64,000 nucleotides of DNA, taken from NCBI RefSeq assembly GCF_000763055.1, contig NZ_KN214135.1, positions 106,127-170,126 on the forward strand, read 5' to 3'. This DNA is from Collinsella sp. 4_8_47FAA. Its GTDB lineage: Bacteria > Actinomycetota > Coriobacteriia > Coriobacteriales > Coriobacteriaceae. A program made the position numbers and the translations under genes. Under the pieces are notes generated by a model. It saw only the letters and a list, made by a program, of their open reading frames with translations, did not search any database and was not told the origin of the DNA. Shown piece after piece: positions 55,252 through 63,721 of this stretch. Numbering within the stretch: position 1 is the first letter of the stretch; every line of letters starts with the position of its first letter.

Positions 55252-56634
55252 TTACTTAAGCTCGGGCCAGTAACCCTTGTTAGCCTCGATCATGTCGTCG
55301 AGAACCTCCTTGGCGACCTTCATCGACGGCACGGTCTTGTTCAGCGTAAAGGCCTTGAGCGCCTTCTCGTACGAACCCTCGATCGTAGCCTCGACCACGA
55401 GCTTCTCGGAGTTCAGCTGCTGCATCATGAGGCCCTGCTGGAACAGCGGAATGTTGTCGCGGCTGATGACCTCGGGGCCGTTCTTGCCAATGTAGGCAGG
55501 CAGCTCGACCATAGCGTCGTAGGGCATGTTGGGAATAGCGCCCTTGTTCTCGCAAATGACCAGGAAGCGCTGCTTGGTGTCGTTCTTCAGAGCGATAGCC
55601 AGGTCGGCAATCCAGTCGCCGTGGCTGCCCGCATAGAACGTGCTCTCGTCGATCTCGCCCGTCTTCTCGTAGTGGTCGATGCCGTCGAAGAGGTTCTTCT
55701 CGCGCGTCTCCTCAACCTCGTTAGCACGGGTGCGCTCGGGGTTGGAATGCTCGACGAACTCCTTCTGCTGCAGGTAGTAGTTCAGATACGTGTTGGGCAG
55801 GTACTCCGGGAAGCACTCCAGGATCTCGTACTCGCCCTTCCAGACGTAGTACCAGCTGCCCTTAGTGTGGCGGTTCTGCTCGGGGTGCTCGTCGGTGGCC
55901 TCCTCGGGCTTCTTTGCCATGAGCGAGCCCATGCCCTTGAGGTAAGAATCGGGCAGCAGAATCTCATGCTCCTTGATGTACTCGCGCAGCTGCGGGAGCA
56001 CCTCCTCGCCCTTGTGGCGGATCGAGGTGAACCAACCAAAGTGGTTGAGGCCAAAGTAATCGTACTCAACATCCTTCTTGTCGATATCGAGCGCGGCGCA
56101 AACCACGTCGATGATCGCGATCGGCATGTCGCAGATGTTGATGATGCGAGCGTTGGGACGCAGCACACGGCAGCCCTCGGAGACGATGGCGGCAGGGTTG
56201 GAGTAGTTGAGAATCCAGTAGTCCTTCTTGGCGTACTTCTCAACGTCATCGATCAGCTCGACCATGGGGAAGATGGTGCGCATGCCGTAGGCAAGGCCGC
56301 CGCAACCGCAAGTCTCCTGACCCACGCAGCCGTGACGCAGCGGAATCTTCTCGTCCTGTTCGCGCATGGCGTAGCCGCCCACGCGCATCTGGGCAAACAC
56401 GAAGCTCGCGTCGGTGAAAGCCGTCTTTTTGTCGGTAGTCACCGTGAGCTTGATGTCCAGGCCAAGGTCCTCGTGCAAAATCCAGTCCACGAGCACGCCG
56501 ATCTTGCGCTGGCGCTCCTCGTTGATGTCGTACAGACGAATCTCGTCAACGTCGAGCTCGTCCTTGCGCAGGGCGATGGACTTGACGATGCCGGGGGTAA
56601 AGGTGGATCCGCCACCACACAGAGTAATGATCAT
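55252..56634 (-). CDS. glvA: GH4 6-phospho-alpha-glucosidase (maltose-6'-phosphate type)
   Basis: 460 residues. GH4 enzymes use NAD+ and Mn2+ to cleave phospho-disaccharides. NAD-binding start MIITLCGGGSTFTPG; QMRVGGYAMREQDEKIPLRH; metal-site INICDMPIAIID and LNHFGWFTSI. In GH4 the signature after the Cys separates substrates: CDMP is seen in phospho-alpha-glucosidases, CN(V/I)P in phospho-beta-glucosidases. CDMP is present here, so alpha-glucosides such as maltose 6'-phosphate are the likely substrate. It starts 3 bp after the EIICB gene. The C-terminal part (TIEGSYEKALKAFTLNKTVP) is normal. Confidence 0.92.
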   Translation of the reverse strand: MIITLCGGGSTFTPGIVKSIALRKDELDVDEIRLYDINEERQRKIGVLVDWILHEDLGLDIKLTVTTDKKTAFTDASFVFAQMRVGGYAMREQDEKIPLRHGCVGQETCGCGGLAYGMRTIFPMVELIDDVEKYAKKDYWILNYSNPAAIVSEGCRVLRPNARIINICDMPIAIIDVVCAALDIDKKDVEYDYFGLNHFGWFTSIRHKGEEVLPQLREYIKEHEILLPDSYLKGMGSLMAKKPEEATDEHPEQNRHTKGSWYYVWKGEYEILECFPEYLPNTYLNYYLQQKEFVEHSNPERTRANEVEETREKNLFDGIDHYEKTGEIDESTFYAGSHGDWIADLAIALKNDTKQRFLVICENKGAIPNMPYDAMVELPAYIGKNGPEVISRDNIPLFQQGLMMQQLNSEKLVVEATIEGSYEKALKAFTLNKTVPSMKVAKEVLDDMIEANKGYWPELK

Positions 56635-56637
56635 TGT

Positions 56638-58254
56638 TTACTGCTCCTTCTCAATTGCGTTCTCGACTTTGTCGCGCATCTCGGCGACCTTCATGCCAAA
56701 GATGATCTGGATATTGTTACCGTTGCGGTTGATGCCGCTGTTGGGCACGTGGTTGATGAGGTTCTCATCGATGAGGTCCGGGTTCTTAACGTTCACGCGA
56801 AGACGCGTAAAGCAGTTCTCGAGCTCCTCGATGTTGTCCTTGCCGCCAAGACCTGCGACCAGGTCGGCAATACCTGCGTCGACGCCCTCTGCGGGAGCCG
56901 CGGCAACAGCGCCCTGCTTCACCGCGACAGACGCGGCGGCCTCGCCCTCGGCAACGGACTCGGCGAGCTCGGACTCCTCCTCGCGACCAGGCGTGTGAAG
57001 GTTGAGCTTCTTGATGAGGAAGGTGAAGAGGAAGAAGTACAGAGCGGCGTTGACGACTCCAAGCACCAGCATAACCGGCCAGTTGGTCTTATCGACACCG
57101 AGGACCAGGTTGGAAACCACGATGTTGATGATGCCGCCTGCAGTCGAAGCGGGCACGGAGAGGACCTTGAGCAGGACCAGGAAGATGCCGGAAAGAACCG
57201 AGTGAACGACAAAGAGCACGGGGGCGGCAAAGACAAAGAGGAAGTCCATGGGCTCGGTCACGCAGGAGAGCACGGCGGTGATGATCAGCGGGATGATAAC
57301 GGCCTTGGTCTTATCCTTGTTCCCCTTGTAAGCGGTGACGATAAAGGCGAGACCGATACCGATGTAGGGCCACAGGTTGTTGAAGGTATAGCTGTTGAAG
57401 TAGGTGCTATCGGAGAAGGGCTGGCCCGTCATTGCCATCTCGGCAACACGGATGGGGTAGGCACCGGCGATAACCTGATCGCCCAGCGTCAGGGTGCCAC
57501 CCACATCGGAGAACTGGAACGGGGTGTAAATGAGGTGGTGCAGACCGGTGGGAACGAGCAGCTTGTTGAGCATGCCGTAGATAAACAGACCGATGTTGCC
57601 CGACTCCTTAATGATGCCGGCAACGGAGGAGATGGCACCCTGAACCGGAGGCCAAATGATGCAGAAGCCAGCGCCCATGATCCAGGAAATGATGATCATG
57701 ATCAGGAACGGGAAGCGAACGCCCGAGAACATCGAAAGGGCAATGGGGAACTGCTTGTTCGAGTACTTGTTGAACACGGCACCGGTGATGCAACCAAGAA
57801 TGATGCCGCCAAACACGCCGGTATCGAGCACCTGGATGCCCATAACGGTGGCCTGGCCGGTTCCGGTAAGGCCGAGCATGCCGCTCGCATCGGCAAGAGA
57901 GCCGGTGGCGTTGAGCACGATGTTGTTAGCCTGCAGGAACAGGAAGAACGACATCAGGGCGATCAGCGAAGCATGACCCTTGTTCTTCTTTGCCATGGCG
58001 CCGGCGATGCCCACGCAGAACAGAATCGAGAGGTTGTTGATGATAAACATCAGCGACTGATAGACAACGGCGCCCACGAGCTGGAACGGACCGAAGCCCA
58101 GCACAGGGACCATGGCGCAGATGGTCTTGTTGGTCAGAATGATGCCCACGATGAGCAGAATGCCGGCAACCGAGAGATACATCATCGGCTGAACGATCGA
58201 CTTCGCGAACACCTCCAACGGCGCTTTGAAATTGAACTTCTTTTTTGCGGTCAT
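56638..58254 (-). CDS. glvC: Alpha-glucoside/maltose PTS permease, EIICB
   Basis: 538 residues. An EIIC domain with about ten membrane segments (VEVFAKSIVQPMMYLSVAGI-like start, NKLLVPTGLHHLIYTPFQFS, AVLSCVTEPMDFLFVFAAPV) is followed by an Ala/Glu-rich linker and an EIIB domain with the phosphorylated Cys in ELENCFTRLRVNVKN (about 465). Imports and phosphorylates the sugar cleaved by the next gene's product. Start ATG 58254 after GGGGAG; an upstream in-frame start at 58281 lacks spacing. Confidence 0.93.
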   Translation of the reverse strand: MTAKKKFNFKAPLEVFAKSIVQPMMYLSVAGILLIVGIILTNKTICAMVPVLGFGPFQLVGAVVYQSLMFIINNLSILFCVGIAGAMAKKNKGHASLIALMSFFLFLQANNIVLNATGSLADASGMLGLTGTGQATVMGIQVLDTGVFGGIILGCITGAVFNKYSNKQFPIALSMFSGVRFPFLIMIIISWIMGAGFCIIWPPVQGAISSVAGIIKESGNIGLFIYGMLNKLLVPTGLHHLIYTPFQFSDVGGTLTLGDQVIAGAYPIRVAEMAMTGQPFSDSTYFNSYTFNNLWPYIGIGLAFIVTAYKGNKDKTKAVIIPLIITAVLSCVTEPMDFLFVFAAPVLFVVHSVLSGIFLVLLKVLSVPASTAGGIINIVVSNLVLGVDKTNWPVMLVLGVVNAALYFFLFTFLIKKLNLHTPGREEESELAESVAEGEAAASVAVKQGAVAAAPAEGVDAGIADLVAGLGGKDNIEELENCFTRLRVNVKNPDLIDENLINHVPNSGINRNGNNIQIIFGMKVAEMRDKVENAIEKEQ

Positions 58255-58353
58255 AGCGGTACTCCCCTTCCTTTTCCGCAAATTAAGACAAATGTGCCCT
58301 AGACAAGACCGTGAGCCTTGCCTTATATCAATCGATGTGTGGGCACGTTATGC

Positions 58354-59208
58354 CTAGAGACCAGGTTCTCCAAGCAGGTTAACAATGTGATATGCGAGAT
58401 AACTCTTCTCGGCATCGGTAACGACAACGTTATAGGTAGACGACAAGTGGGCGGCTATGGCGTCCGCGCACGAGAATGCACACGGATACGCCGTTTCATC
58501 GATTCGGAACAGCGCATCTCCGTTGATTTGCCCGGCCGTAGGATCGAGCGCTCGCTGTGCGAAAAACTGCAGGTGACGAACGAAACGCTCATAGGGCAGC
58601 GAGGTGTCATCGAGGGTCGTAGCATAGCGCTCGGAAACAATCGCGAGCACGTCGCGAACAAGCTGGACCGAAACGATCAGACGATCGGAGCGTTGCGGCA
58701 TGGTGGCGTTGACGATATGCAGCGTAATGAAACCCTGCTCTTCTTCGCTCATCTGGATGCCCATATACTCCTTGATAATCTGCAGCGCACGGCCCGCAAG
58801 TGCATACTCCTTGCGATAGAACTGCTGGATCTCGAGCAGCAACGGATTCTCACAGGAGACGCCCTTGCGCTCGCGCTCCAAAGCAAGGCTGATATGGTCT
58901 GCGAGAGCAATGAGAATCTTGTCGTTGATATCAACATTGAGCTCTCGACGGAGCATCTGAACGATGTCCTCGGAAATCACGAGGTTGACGGTGGAGATGG
59001 ACTCCAAAAGATGTGCCAAGCGGTCAATCGTACGCGAGTCTTGAGAAGTTCCCTCCTGCAACGCGTAGGTCTTTTCGATCGACGCCTCGTCGATGGCATC
59101 GCCGGCATGACGGCCAAAGCAGAGGCCTCGACCGATGACGATGAGCTCGGAGCCATCGTCCGAAGTGACCATTGCGACGTTGTTGTTAAAAACTCGCTTG
59201 ATAACCAC
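58354..59208 (-). CDS. BglG/LicT-type transcriptional antiterminator
   Basis: About 284 residues. The N-terminal RNA-binding CAT domain (VIKRVFNNNVAMVTSDDGSE, IVIGRGLCFGRHAGDAID) and two PRD domains with regulatory histidines (ILIALADHISLALERE, GFITLHIVNA, RFVRHLQFFAQR, YLAYHIVNLLGEPG). When not phosphorylated by the PTS it binds an RNA hairpin and prevents termination. The family start (M.I.KV.NNN) supports GTG 59208; GTG 59220 is also possible. Between EIIA and EIICB genes; the candidate RAT is upstream at 59832-59867. Confidence 0.9.
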   Translation of the reverse strand: MVIKRVFNNNVAMVTSDDGSELIVIGRGLCFGRHAGDAIDEASIEKTYALQEGTSQDSRTIDRLAHLLESISTVNLVISEDIVQMLRRELNVDINDKILIALADHISLALERERKGVSCENPLLLEIQQFYRKEYALAGRALQIIKEYMGIQMSEEEQGFITLHIVNATMPQRSDRLIVSVQLVRDVLAIVSERYATTLDDTSLPYERFVRHLQFFAQRALDPTAGQINGDALFRIDETAYPCAFSCADAIAAHLSSTYNVVVTDAEKSYLAYHIVNLLGEPGL

Positions 59209-59226
59209 GGTACCCACCACAAGAAT

Positions 59227-59751
59227 TTACTCGGAAAGCCAGACGACAGGCTCTTTAACAGCAACAGGGCCGGAAGCATGCTCACGAAGAGTCGAGTTCT
59301 CCGAACGCTCGCACACGATAACGAAGACCGTGGGATCAAAGCCGGCAGCGCGAACCACGTCGAAATCGACCTCGACGAGGGGCTGGCCCGCGTCGACATG
59401 GTCACCCTGGGCAACAAGCGCATGGAAGCCCTTGCCCTCAAGTTTAACAGTGTCGATTCCGATATGCAGCATCACCTGAGCAGAGCTGTCGTCGGACATG
59501 ATGCCCAACGCGTGCTCAGTCGGAAACAGCGCGGCGACGGTGCCGGAAACAGGAGCGTACACCGTTCCCTCATTGGGAACCACGGCAACGCCGTCGCCCA
59601 CTGCACGGCTGCTAAAAGCGGGATCATTGGTATTTTCTAGATGAACAAGCTCGCCGGAAACGGGAGCGAGGATTTCGAACTCGGAAGCCGCAGTCGTCTG
59701 CTTTATCCGAGCCACCCATAAGGCGAGCATAAGGCGAGAAAAGAAACCCAT
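59227..59751 (-). CDS. PTS glucose-type EIIA
   Basis: 174 residues from ATG 59751 (GAAGGGAC upstream). The single-domain EIIA fold: ILAPVSGELVHLENTNDPAF, VYAPVSGTVAALFPTEHALG with support His80, and VMLHIGIDTVKLEGKGFHAL with phospho-accepting His96. Passes phosphate from HPr to EIIB, here probably for the EIICB downstream and possibly for the beta-glucoside EIIBC, which lacks an EIIA. First gene of the operon EIIA, antiterminator, EIICB, GH4. Confidence 0.95.
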   Translation of the reverse strand: MGFFSRLMLALWVARIKQTTAASEFEILAPVSGELVHLENTNDPAFSSRAVGDGVAVVPNEGTVYAPVSGTVAALFPTEHALGIMSDDSSAQVMLHIGIDTVKLEGKGFHALVAQGDHVDAGQPLVEVDFDVVRAAGFDPTVFVIVCERSENSTLREHASGPVAVKEPVVWLSE

Positions 59752-59831
59752 GGTGACATGTCCCTTCATAAATATAGCCCAACCAAAATCAATCGAATGC
59801 GCCCATTGAGACGCTCGCGATCAAAGACTTT

Positions 59832-59867
59832 GGTTAGGCCCACGTCCGAGGGACTCGGTAACCTTCC
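59832..59867 (-). promoter_or_regulatory. Candidate RAT (antiterminator RNA hairpin)
   Basis: On the minus strand GGAAGGTTACCGAG, TCC, CTCGG ... TAACC forms nested stems (CCGAG/CTCGG inside GGTTA/TAACC) and matches the start of the BglG/LicT RAT consensus GGATTGTTACTGC. It lies in the EIIA leader, where the downstream antiterminator would act. Confidence 0.5.
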
Positions 59868-59886
59868 GCATTTCTTTTACGGGGGT

Positions 59887-59914
59887 ATTGTAGACAAGCC
59901 CAAAGCCGGAACAA
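59887..59914 (-). promoter_or_regulatory. Promoter of the EIIA-GH4 operon
   Basis: TTGTTC (59914-59909), 16-bp spacer, TACAAT (59892-59887) on the minus strand, placed so that the RAT is transcribed. Confidence 0.5.
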
Positions 59915-59923
59915 TCATTATGA

Positions 59924-59958
59924 CCGGTGAACGGTATTATTTCTCCGATAAACGGTAT
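59924..59958 (-). promoter_or_regulatory. Two 14-bp direct repeats 21 bp apart upstream of the PTS promoter
   Basis: ATACCGTTCACCGG (59937-59924) and ATACCGTTTATCGG (59958-59945) on the minus strand, in phase by two helical turns and just upstream of the -35 box: a probable activator site. Confidence 0.55.
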
Positions 59959-60016
59959 TTAGGCGGCACTTAGGAACGTTCCTTTTCTGCCGGCACCCAG
60001 GGACACTCCTCACTCT

Positions 60017-60079
60017 GGTGCATTGGGGACAGGTTTGTTTGCACCAGGTCGGTGCAGATTAACCTGGCCCCAATGCACC
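60017..60079. repeat. Two head-to-head hairpin units, GGGAC-core family
   Basis: Unit 1: GGTGCA (60017-60022) with TGCACC (60040-60045) around TTGGGGACAGGTTTGTT. Unit 2 is its inverted near-copy (60051-60079). The outer arms 60016-60035 and 60061-60080 match at 19 of 20 positions. Same architecture as 22060-22188 with different arms. The rest of the 59752-60092 gap holds the PTS operon control region. Confidence 0.8.
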
Positions 60080-60092
60080 AATTTCGTATGCG

Positions 60093-60854
60093 CTAGATAA
60101 AGAGCTCGCATTCCTTCCGCACGACGCAAACCTTGCTCAGCATCTGAGAAACAGCGGATAGCTTGTTGGGATCAAGCTTACGAGCGCCTCGCGGACATAC
60201 GGCAATGCAGCGCATGCAGGAGATGCACGCCTCGCCAGCTGCTCGTTTGGGGTCACCCTTGTCGATAGCACAAACGGGGCACGCCGCGGCGCATGCACCG
60301 CAGGAGACACAATCCCCTGTTGCCTCGGGTGCCATGCGGTGACCTCCGGCTTGTTTATAAGGACGATTGCCGGGAATAGAGGGCTCGGATGTATCCTCAG
60401 CCAACAGCTTTTGCTGAATTTGCTGCGCAAACTCTGCGAGCTGCGCCGTATCCTGCGCATCCGGACGACCGGCAGCAAACTGTCGTGCAATGGAATGTTC
60501 TGCAATGGCTGCAACTGCCGCGATCACCCGGAATCCCGCATGCTTCGCAACGTCCTCCAGCTCTACGAGCGTGTCCTCAAACGCGCGGTTTCCGTATACG
60601 CAAACCAAAACAGCCCGAGCCCCGTTGCCGCGCACCATGCCCAACCGGTCAGCCACCACAGCCGGGATTCTACCGGCATACGCCGGCACAGAGATTACGG
60701 CCACGTCGTCCTCGGTCATCGAGACAGCGCTGAAATCTAGCCCGCTAACGGTCAGATCGACGGTAACGGTATTCTTGTCCAGTGCCCCGGCCACAAGGCC
60801 AGACACCTTCTGCGTTCCACCCGTCGGACTAAACACAATTTCGAATACGCTCAT
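60093..60854 (-). CDS. EFR1-type flavodoxin/ferredoxin fusion
   Basis: 253 residues from ATG 60854 (GGGGAGGG upstream). The N-terminal flavodoxin-like domain begins SVFEIVFSPTGGTQKVSGLV with the FMN phosphate loop. The C-terminal bacterial ferredoxin domain has two 4Fe-4S motifs, CVSCGACAAACPVCAID and CISCMRCIAVCPRGARK. EFR1-type proteins are soluble electron carriers common in gut anaerobes, partner usually unknown. Single-gene unit. Confidence 0.92.
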   Translation of the reverse strand: MSVFEIVFSPTGGTQKVSGLVAGALDKNTVTVDLTVSGLDFSAVSMTEDDVAVISVPAYAGRIPAVVADRLGMVRGNGARAVLVCVYGNRAFEDTLVELEDVAKHAGFRVIAAVAAIAEHSIARQFAAGRPDAQDTAQLAEFAQQIQQKLLAEDTSEPSIPGNRPYKQAGGHRMAPEATGDCVSCGACAAACPVCAIDKGDPKRAAGEACISCMRCIAVCPRGARKLDPNKLSAVSQMLSKVCVVRKECELFI

Positions 60855-61399
60855 CGAGGCACCCTCCCCTACGCCTGGCAACGCGTCAAGCCGCTTTCAC
60901 ATCCAGCCAGAGTATACGGCACGTGGGGTCCCCATTTTGATGCACCAAGCACCCCAATGCACCCACCCTACGCTGTCTGCTTCTTCGTTTTGTATAAATT
61001 ACGGTACAGATTGTATATATTTACGGGATACCGCCGCGTTCTCCTAAGGTACCCCATCCAAGCCCGTGCAAAAAACGGAGTATTCTGCAACGTAACCACG
61101 CCAGCACCGCCGCGGGTGGGCAAAACTGTAGGGCGCCGTATCATTCTAAGTCCCGATATGGCGAGAATGACGCGCCCCTGCTCCGGAAAACGGCGAAATC
61201 TGACTCAGAACGCTCGCCAGGGATATCCGAAGGCCACCGTTGGCGACGTCGGATCATATGCAGACAACTCGAACTGCAGAATACTCCAAAAAATGCACGG
61301 CGCACCCCATAGGACCCATTGCTGCATGGCGAAAAATAGGTCCTCGGCATCCCCCAGATGCATTCCCGAGAACATCACGTTTGAATTAGCGATGGACAC
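60855..61399. other. Intergenic region with the second inverted-terminus element
   Basis: No convincing gene. Near 60930-60965 GATGCACCAAGCACCCCAATG recalls the GGTGCATTGGGG units at 60 kb. The element at 61066-61298 occupies the middle. Confidence 0.6.
61066..61298. repeat. Element bounded by inverted 20-bp termini, copy 2
   Basis: Left end GTGCAAAAAACGGAGTATTC (61066-61085), identical to copy 1. Right end GAATACTCCAAAAAATGCAC (61279-61298), 19 of 20 with copy 1. The 20 nt before the left end are also related to copy 1 (GGTACCCCATCCAAGCC against GGTGCCCCACCTTGGACC). Confidence 0.75.
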
Positions 61400-61439
61400 G
61401 GCAAACAAAAGGGCCCGAGCGTTGTTTGCTCGGGCCCTT
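61400..61439 (-). terminator. Intrinsic terminator of the DEAD-box helicase gene
   Basis: AAGGGCCCGAGC / GCTCGGGCCCTT (12 bp, 7-nt loop), then TTGTTTG on the minus strand. Confidence 0.92.
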
Positions 61440-61471
61440 AGCTTGTCTCACGCTAGCGCGCGATGCGCATC

Positions 61472-63721
61472 TTATTTGCGCTTGCCGCCGCCGTCACCGG
61501 GACGACGGGAGCTGCCGCCACGCTTGCCACCACGACTATTGCCATAGCTGCCACGGTTATCGCGACCGCCGGCACGGCCGCCACGGGAGCCGGCCTGGTT
61601 GCCGCCACGCCCGCCACGATAGCCGCCACGACGCTCCTCGCGGGTATCGTCGTAGTTGCGCCAGTCATCGCGACGATCGCGGCTGGCACGCGGGTCACGA
61701 CGATCGCGCGACTCATTCGAACGACCAGCGCCGCCGCGGCCGCCATTGCCGCGAGCGCCCTCGCGACGCTCGCCGCCGCGGCTAACGCGCTCTTCAAAGC
61801 GCTTGCCGCCACGGGACTCACCGCCACGAGCACCTCGCTCACCGCGACCCTCGCCGCCGCGACGCTCGTCACGGCCACCGCGCTCGTCATCGCGGCCGGA
61901 ACGGCGGCGGTTGCCCGCGCCGCGTTTGCCGCCACGCGAGCCACGACCCTCGTCCTCGCGCTCGACACGGCGACGACCGCCGCGATCCTCGTCCTCGCGG
62001 CGACGGCGATGCGCCTCGCCCTGGAACTGCTTGGCACGGCGCTCGGCACGATTGCCGCGCGGGGCCTGCTCGACGGTACCAGCACCGTCGCGCTCCTCGG
62101 CAGCCACCTCGCGGGCTACGCTCTCCACGGCCTCGTCCACGCGAGCTTGAACGCCCTCGCGCACGCGGGTCTTGCCGCCACGCTTGGGACGGCTCGGACG
62201 CTCGCCGTCGCCGCGACGCTCGTCGCGACCGCGGTTGGAACGACCGGCCACATCGCCGTAGTCATCGCCATTGCGCTTGCCGTCGCGACGTGCCCGCTCA
62301 AGCTTCTTCTTGCTCTTGGACTTGCCGCGCTTGGTCTTCTTCTTCACCTTAAAGGCGGCAGGGTCGCGCTCGGGGTCGACCGCGGGCGGATTGGGCCCCA
62401 CATGCAGGTCGCCGGCCTCGTAGATGTCGGCGGTCTTGTCCATGAGCTTCTCGATCTCGTAGAACTCATCGACGTCCTGCTCAGTCACAAACGTGATAGC
62501 CCAGCCCAGCTCGCCGGCGCGGCCCGTACGGCCAATACGGTGGATGTAGTCGGTCGGCTCGGCCGGCACGTCAAAGTTCACAACGTAGCGCACGTCGCTA
62601 ATGTCGATGCCGCGGGCAAGCACATCGGTTGCCACTAACACGTCGACCGTGCCGTCGCGGAAGGCCGAAAGCGCGCGCTCGCGCTGGGCCTGGCTGCGGT
62701 TGCCGTGAATCGCGGCGGCCTTGATGCCCTTACGCTCCAGACGACGGCAGCAGCTGTCGGCGCGGTGCTTGGTGCGCATAAAGACGATGGTGCGCTCCGG
62801 GCCCTCCTTCTTGAGGAACTCGGGCAGCAGGTTGTTCTTGGCCTCGATGGACACCGGGAACACAAACTGGTCGACGGTGTCGGCGGTCGACGTGGCCGGT
62901 GCGATCTCCACGCGGGCCGGGTCACTCACCAGGTCGGTGATCTCGCCCACAGCCTCCTCGTCGAGGGTCGCCGAGAACAGCAGCGTCTGGCGCTCAGCCG
63001 GCGTCTCGCGCACAATGCGGCGGACGGCGGGCAAAAAGCCCATGTCGAGCATGCGATCGGCCTCATCGAGCACCAGGACCTTAACCTCGTCCAGGTGGCA
63101 GGCACCCTGCTCGATCAGATCAACCAGACGGCCCGGCGTGGCGACCAGGATGTCGCAGCCGTACTTGAGAGCAGCGGTCTGCGGCTTGTAGCTCACGCCG
63201 CCCACGACGGTCACGGCGACATGGCCGGTGACGTCGGCGATCTTGCTCGCAACCTCGTCGATCTGCTGAGCAAGCTCGCGCGTAGGGGTGATGACGAGCA
63301 TCGCGGGGCCACGGCCGTTGCCCTCGGGCTTTTTAGCACCGCGACGACGGTTGCGGCCGCCGCGCTCGCGCACGGGTTTGGGCGGAGCGATGTGTTCCAG
63401 ATTGTTCATGGTCGGTAGCAAGAAGGCGGCCGTCTTGCCGGTGCCGGTCTGAGCGGCGGCAAGCAGGTCGCGACCCTCGAGTACCACGGGGATGGAGCCG
63501 GCCTGAACGGGCGTGGGCGCCGTGTAGCCCAGGTTCTCGATGGCACGAAGCATCTCGTCCGAAAGCCCCAGCTCGTTAAAGGCGGGCAGGCTCTCGGTAG
63601 CGGACTCGACGGCCTGGGCGGCATTTGCCTCATCGGCGGCATCGAAGGCGGCCTGGGTCATGGCCTCGCGGGTCTCGTCCAGAATCTCGGCGTCCGTGAC
63701 GTCGGATACAGAATTACGCAT
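61472..63721 (-). CDS. DEAD-box RNA helicase with long RG-rich C-terminal tail
   Basis: 749 residues from ATG 63721 (AAGGA upstream). Q-motif FNELGLSDEMLRAIENLGYT, motif I AAQTGTGKTAAFLLP (about 90), Ia TPTRELAQQI, II VLDEADRML, III FSATLDEEAVG, V ATDVLARGIDISDVRYVVNF, VI HRIGRTGRAG. From about residue 430 on, the protein is basic and low complexity: first Lys-rich (KVKKKTKRGKSKSKKKLERA), then about 250 residues of Arg/Gly/Asp/Glu (RGG, RRD, GGR repeats). Such tails bind RNA and promote condensates or ribosome association. The helicase probably acts in ribosome assembly or cold-type mRNA unwinding. Confidence 0.95.
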   Translation of the reverse strand: MRNSVSDVTDAEILDETREAMTQAAFDAADEANAAQAVESATESLPAFNELGLSDEMLRAIENLGYTAPTPVQAGSIPVVLEGRDLLAAAQTGTGKTAAFLLPTMNNLEHIAPPKPVRERGGRNRRRGAKKPEGNGRGPAMLVITPTRELAQQIDEVASKIADVTGHVAVTVVGGVSYKPQTAALKYGCDILVATPGRLVDLIEQGACHLDEVKVLVLDEADRMLDMGFLPAVRRIVRETPAERQTLLFSATLDEEAVGEITDLVSDPARVEIAPATSTADTVDQFVFPVSIEAKNNLLPEFLKKEGPERTIVFMRTKHRADSCCRRLERKGIKAAAIHGNRSQAQRERALSAFRDGTVDVLVATDVLARGIDISDVRYVVNFDVPAEPTDYIHRIGRTGRAGELGWAITFVTEQDVDEFYEIEKLMDKTADIYEAGDLHVGPNPPAVDPERDPAAFKVKKKTKRGKSKSKKKLERARRDGKRNGDDYGDVAGRSNRGRDERRGDGERPSRPKRGGKTRVREGVQARVDEAVESVAREVAAEERDGAGTVEQAPRGNRAERRAKQFQGEAHRRRREDEDRGGRRRVEREDEGRGSRGGKRGAGNRRRSGRDDERGGRDERRGGEGRGERGARGGESRGGKRFEERVSRGGERREGARGNGGRGGAGRSNESRDRRDPRASRDRRDDWRNYDDTREERRGGYRGGRGGNQAGSRGGRAGGRDNRGSYGNSRGGKRGGSSRRPGDGGGKRK

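Noticed and set aside
55228-58302. A 1024-codon open frame on the plus strand across the GH4-PTS operon
   Set aside because: It is antisense to two clearly recognised genes and reads like codon-bias shadow (His/Asp/Val/Leu runs) with no family motif or SD.
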